Below are positions 44,978 to 48,504 of a stretch of 48,504 nt of DNA, one piece after another (within the stretch, counting starts at the first letter, position 1; every line of letters starts with the position of its first letter). Under the pieces are notes generated by a model. It searched no databases and was not told the origin of the DNA. It was given only the letters and a program-made list of their open reading frames with translations. Source of the stretch: Alphaproteobacteria bacterium (GTDB lineage: Bacteria; Pseudomonadota; Alphaproteobacteria; MPNO01; UBA2964); assembly GCA_009377375.1 (NCBI GenBank), contig WHUE01000019.1:1-48504 (forward strand), read 5' to 3'. Both the position numbers and the translations under genes were made by a program.

Positions 44978-47617
44978 TTGGCCAACGACCTGCTGATCAC
45001 GGTGACGAGCTTTTTCCGCGACGAGGACGCCTGGGAGGTGCTGCGGGATGAGGCGATCCGTCCGCTGGTCGCGGCCCACCACCCGGACGAGCCGTTCCGC
45101 GTCTGGGTCGCGGGCTGTGCGTCGGGTGAGGAAGCGTACTCGATCGGCATTCTTCTGTTCGAGGAAGCCAAAGCGCAGGGAAAGTCTTTCCCCATCGACA
45201 TCTTCGCCACCGACGCATCGGCCAAGGCATTGGCGGTGGCTCGACGCGGCCTCTATCCCGCCGCCGCGGTGCAACATCTGTCGGCGGACCGGATGGAACG
45301 CTGGTTCGAGAAGGCTGGAGACAGCTACCGGATAAAGCGTGACCTGCGCGAAGCCATCGTGTTCGCGCCGCAGGACCTGATTCAGGACCCCCCGTTCTCA
45401 CGCGTCAGGCTCCTCATCTGCCGGAATGTCCTGATCTATCTGCGGCCCGAGCTTCAGCACAAGCTGCTCCGCCTGTTCCACTTCGCCCTCAACGAAGGCG
45501 GTTATCTGTTCCTTGGCAGTGCCGAAAATATTGGCAACTCGGAGGACCTGTTTGAGACCGTCTCCCAGAAATGGCGGCTTTTCCGCCGGCGGGGAGCAAC
45601 GCGCCGCGAAATCCTCGAGTTTCCGATAGGCAAAGGCAGCTTCCTTCGTCGACAGCTTCACGCTCGGCCGGCTTCCGATCTGCCGCCGCCGGAGCGGATT
45701 GCCGAAACTTCGCTCATGGCACTGGTTGAACGGCACGTGCCGCCGTCCGTTGTGGTCGATCGCGACTTGCAGGTTCTCTTTTACAACGGGGCAATGGAAC
45801 GCTTCCTGAACCCGCAATCGGGGGAGCCGACCAACGATCTTGCCTCCCTCGCGCGCGAGGGGCTCGGCATCCGTCTGGGCCGACTGGTGAAGAAAACGAG
45901 CGAATCCGGCAACCCGGAATGGGAGCGCGCGCAGATCGCCCTGGATGGCAGGATGACCCTTGTCAGCATCGAAGTGGCACCGCTGGAAAATGCGGAGCGC
46001 AATGGCCTCTACCTGATCAGCTTCACGGAACACGGGGAGGCGACAACGGCCGATGCGGAGCATGAGCGGCCGCAGTCGACACACACGGAGGACCTTGAAC
46101 ATGAAGTAAAGCTGTTGCGGGACGAGCTGCGGACCACGATTCAGCTATCCAGCCGTGCGCGCGAAGAGCATGAATCTTCCAAGGAAGAAATCATGTCCAT
46201 GAACGAGGAACTTCGCTCCACGAACGAGGAGATGGAGACCTCGAAAGAAGAGCTGCATTCGCTCAATGAGGAACTCAATACGGTCAACATCGAGCTGCGC
46301 GAGAATGTCGACGAGCTTAAGAGGCGCACAGACGACATCAACAACCTGCTGGTCGGCACTAACATTGCGACGCTTTTCCTCGACACGAAGATGCAGATCC
46401 GCTGGTTCTCCCCCGCCGTGCAGGATCTGTTCAACATCCGCGCTTCGGACGTCGGCCGCCCGATTGCCGATCTTGTTCAGAAGTTCGCCGATAACGAATT
46501 CAATGCGGACTGCGAACGGGTGCTTCGCTCGCTGACCCCGGCGGAGAAGCAGGTCCGGTCAAGCGACGAGCGCTGGTTCGTTCGCCAAATCCTGCCGTAT
46601 CGCACTCGGGACGACCGCATCGATGGCGTCATCGTGACATTCGCCGATGTGACGGCGATTCAGGCCGCCCGCCGCTACGCCGAGGAGATCGTCGAGACGG
46701 TGCCCGTACCCCTTCTCGTGCTCGACTGGGAGCTGCGCGTCGTTTCAGCCAACCCCGCCTTCTATGAAACGTTCAGGGTGGCACGGGAGAAGACAGCCAC
46801 CCGTCTGATCTATGATCTCGGCAATGGACAATGGAACATTCCGAAGCTGCGCGGCCTGCTCACAGAGGTACTGGCGGGCAACGACAGTTTCAGGGACTAC
46901 GAGGTCGAGCACGACTTCGAAGGAATCGGGGCGAAGGCCATGCTGCTCAGCGGCACCCGGATCGACCATATGCAGCTGATCCTGCTGGCAATCGAGGACA
47001 TTACCGGGCGCAAGCAGTCGGAAGCGCATCAGACGTTGCTGATGTCGGAGTTGAGCCACCGCGTCAAGAATGTGCTTGGCGTCGTGCAGGGCTTGGCATC
47101 TCAGACGCTCGCGCGGAGCAAATCGCTGGAGGAGTTTCGGTCGACCTTTGAAGGCCGGCTCGCTGCCCTCAGCCGAGGCCATGCGCTGCTTCTGGAGGGC
47201 GAATGGAAAGAGACCGATCTTGGCCATCTGATCCAAGGTGCCACCGAGGCGTTCGAATCCGTGCGCGTGCAATCGGAAGGGTCGTCTGTCAAAATTTCTC
47301 CCGCGAAGACGCTGGCTCTGAATCTTGTTCTGCACGAGCTGGAGACCAACGCGATCAAATACGGGGCATTGTCGACAGACACCGGCCATATCGATTTGCG
47401 CTGGTCGCTGGAAGACGGAGAGGGTACGGCCGAGGGAACGAAAAAGGTTCGGTTGGTTTGGCAGGAACTTGATGGCCCGCCCGTCAAGCGACCTGAGAGC
47501 AGCGGATTTGGCGTGAGCCTCATCCAGCAGCTCCTGCGGTACGAGATGGATGGCAGCGCCCACCTGTCGTTCGAGCCAAACGGCCTGCGATGCGAAATGG
47601 TGTTTACGGCGGCCTGA
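44978..47617 (+). CDS. CheR methyltransferase - PAS - HWE histidine kinase, C-terminal piece of an interrupted fusion
   Basis: The CheR-like sequence begins upstream of this start, near 44804 (ILETLRTHTGLDFRQYKPGI), in frame with the CheB piece. There is no ATG, GTG or TTG between the TAA and TTG 44978, so a separate gene would lose the CheR N-terminal helices. Domains in order: CheR SAM-binding core (VWVAGCASGEEAYSIGI, ICRNVLIYL) to about 45570; a PAS-like region about 45710-46020; a coiled coil 46085-46350 rich in MNEELRSTNEEMETSKEEL; two PAS domains to about 47000; and an HWE kinase from 47030 (HRVKN phospho-site, HELETNAIKYGALS N-box, WQE and GFG). It likely phosphorylates the receiver protein encoded downstream. 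Confidence 0.75.
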   Translation: MANDLLITVTSFFRDEDAWEVLRDEAIRPLVAAHHPDEPFRVWVAGCASGEEAYSIGILLFEEAKAQGKSFPIDIFATDASAKALAVARRGLYPAAAVQHLSADRMERWFEKAGDSYRIKRDLREAIVFAPQDLIQDPPFSRVRLLICRNVLIYLRPELQHKLLRLFHFALNEGGYLFLGSAENIGNSEDLFETVSQKWRLFRRRGATRREILEFPIGKGSFLRRQLHARPASDLPPPERIAETSLMALVERHVPPSVVVDRDLQVLFYNGAMERFLNPQSGEPTNDLASLAREGLGIRLGRLVKKTSESGNPEWERAQIALDGRMTLVSIEVAPLENAERNGLYLISFTEHGEATTADAEHERPQSTHTEDLEHEVKLLRDELRTTIQLSSRAREEHESSKEEIMSMNEELRSTNEEMETSKEELHSLNEELNTVNIELRENVDELKRRTDDINNLLVGTNIATLFLDTKMQIRWFSPAVQDLFNIRASDVGRPIADLVQKFADNEFNADCERVLRSLTPAEKQVRSSDERWFVRQILPYRTRDDRIDGVIVTFADVTAIQAARRYAEEIVETVPVPLLVLDWELRVVSANPAFYETFRVAREKTATRLIYDLGNGQWNIPKLRGLLTEVLAGNDSFRDYEVEHDFEGIGAKAMLLSGTRIDHMQLILLAIEDITGRKQSEAHQTLLMSELSHRVKNVLGVVQGLASQTLARSKSLEEFRSTFEGRLAALSRGHALLLEGEWKETDLGHLIQGATEAFESVRVQSEGSSVKISPAKTLALNLVLHELETNAIKYGALSTDTGHIDLRWSLEDGEGTAEGTKKVRLVWQELDGPPVKRPESSGFGVSLIQQLLRYEMDGSAHLSFEPNGLRCEMVFTAA

Positions 47618-47689
47618 ACGGAAGGGGATGCGGGTAAGCACCCCGGCCGCTCTTGCCTAAGCCAAGGGAGAGGCGCAAGGGGATGAGAC

Positions 47690-48118
47690 ATGACCAAAAG
47701 TAATGCATTGGCGGGCTATCGCGTCCTCGTGGTCGAGGACGAACTGATGATCGCGCTTGACATGTGCAGCAAGCTTGAAGAGGTGGGGTACGTACCCGTC
47801 GGCCCGGTGGGCACGGTAGACGAGGCACTGGCCCTGCTCGAAAGGCAACGGCCGGATTTTGCGCTTCTGGACGAGAATCTGCGAAGCGTTCCGGTGACGC
47901 CTGTGGCCGAAGCCCTCAGGAGACGGCACATTCCTTTCTGTGTGATCAGCGGCTACGACCGTTCCCGCTCGCCAACCCCAGTTCTGCGGGATGCACCACG
48001 CCTGTCGAAACCGGCCACCTCAGCCATGATTTCGGGGGTGCTGGAGGAACTCTCACATTCAGTAGCCCAGCGACCGGCGGAAGGAGAGGCATACCCTTCC
48101 GCCGGTCACGGAGAGTGA
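47690..48118 (+). CDS. Single-domain response regulator
   Basis: A 142-residue receiver domain without output domain. It has the acidic pair Glu16-Asp17, phospho-acceptor Asp61 (LLDENL), Ser87 as the switch Ser/Thr and Lys107 (SKPA). It lies 72 bp after the HWE kinase gene on the same strand, so it is the likely phosphate acceptor. Such single receivers often pass phosphate on or titrate it. A short disordered tail follows the domain. Confidence 0.87.
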   Translation: MTKSNALAGYRVLVVEDELMIALDMCSKLEEVGYVPVGPVGTVDEALALLERQRPDFALLDENLRSVPVTPVAEALRRRHIPFCVISGYDRSRSPTPVLRDAPRLSKPATSAMISGVLEELSHSVAQRPAEGEAYPSAGHGE

Positions 48119-48504
48119 CGCCCCGTCATTCCCTCCGCGCCACGAACCAGACGTTCATCGGATCGGGCAGGACGTGCCGTTGCACGCTCTGGAACCAGGC
48201 GTCAACGCGTCCCCAATCATAGTGTCGCCGGCCCTACGCGCGCCTCGACAACGCGGGGCTGCTGTGGTTCCTGAACGGCAGCCACCTGACCGCAATCGAA
48301 GAGTGGGGACGCGGTCATGGAGACCGGCAGAGGCTCGCCCCTAAGCTATAGGAAGATGCCCTCGGCACCCGGGTGGGTACTGGCTTGGGATTTGGCGTCT
48401 CGCCCGACAGATGACCGCCAGGGGGGGGGGTAGGGGGTGTAAATCCCTGGCGAGGCATTGCCGCGGGACCGGTCGCCCGTAGCGAAAAATCGCGCGCGGA
48501 AATC
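48119..48504. other. Window end with gene scraps and a G10 tract
   Basis: On the minus strand 48126-48230 reads WGRVDAWFQSVQRHVLPDPM and then NVWFVARRE before a stop, like the tail of a gene I cannot name. On the plus strand 48229-48351 reads YARLDNAGLLWFLNGSHLTA and then IEEWGRGHGD without a start codon. Ten G residues run at 48421-48430. No intact gene is seen. Confidence 0.4.

Noticed and set aside
48421-48460. G-rich tract as a replication origin or attachment site
   Set aside because: No DnaA boxes, A/T-rich unwinding region, tRNA or integrase gene nearby.

Overview
The window looks like a chromosomal segment of a high-GC alphaproteobacterium, possibly Rhodospirillales-like. The basis is the order rodZ, hisS, hemA, prfA, prmC, DUF4167, clpB, the very GC-rich codon use in the first 28 kb, and the number of Bug/TctC-type periplasmic receptors. 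The order assignment is an inference from gene order only.

Positions 1-8521 are a housekeeping block on the + strand. It holds the end of rodZ, histidyl-tRNA synthetase, glutamyl-tRNA reductase, release factor 1, its methyltransferase PrmC, a DUF4167 protein and the disaggregase ClpB. Genes are packed with 1-10 bp gaps or overlaps up to prmC. A 219 bp gap with several nested hairpins and a terminator-like end then precedes the DUF4167 gene.

Positions 8625-15635 contain a two-domain extradiol-type VOC protein, a TauE-like permease next to a cobalamin/Fe-S reductive-dehalogenase/QueG-like protein, and a minus-strand metal-uptake operon. That operon runs from a small His-rich secreted protein through a porin and a ZnuA-like binding protein to a ZnuB-like permease, behind a near-consensus Zur operator, and has no ATPase gene. 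A MarR regulator follows.

Positions 15849-28010 are catabolic. They hold an orphan Bug receptor, a TauD/TfdA dioxygenase overlapping a dihydroxyphthalate-decarboxylase-like protein, an alpha/beta hydrolase, an Ldh_2 oxidoreductase, and an aromatic set (FAD hydroxylase, gentisate-type dioxygenase, dienelactone hydrolase). A nitroreductase, a luciferase-like monooxygenase, a small VOC protein and an ornithine-cyclodeaminase family protein complete the stretch.

Around 28.0-28.95 kb there are transposase scars (an IS6-type start, an IS5-type decayed C-terminus). Beyond them base composition and codon use shift visibly toward A/T, so 29-44 kb looks acquired. It carries three more orphan Bug receptors, a frameshifted amidase, a complete oligopeptide-type ABC importer (binding protein, two permeases, two ATPases), an alpha/beta hydrolase, a Baeyer-Villiger-type flavin monooxygenase and a MarR regulator. 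This is a plausible uptake-plus-cleavage island for an unknown amide, ester or ketone compound. IS66-like and IS1380-like scraps and a fragment of a GMC oxidoreductase mark further rearrangements.

Positions 44.1-48.1 kb hold a CheB-CheR-PAS-HWE-kinase reading frame broken by one in-frame TAA, followed by a single-domain response regulator. The last 386 bp contain only gene scraps and a run of ten G.
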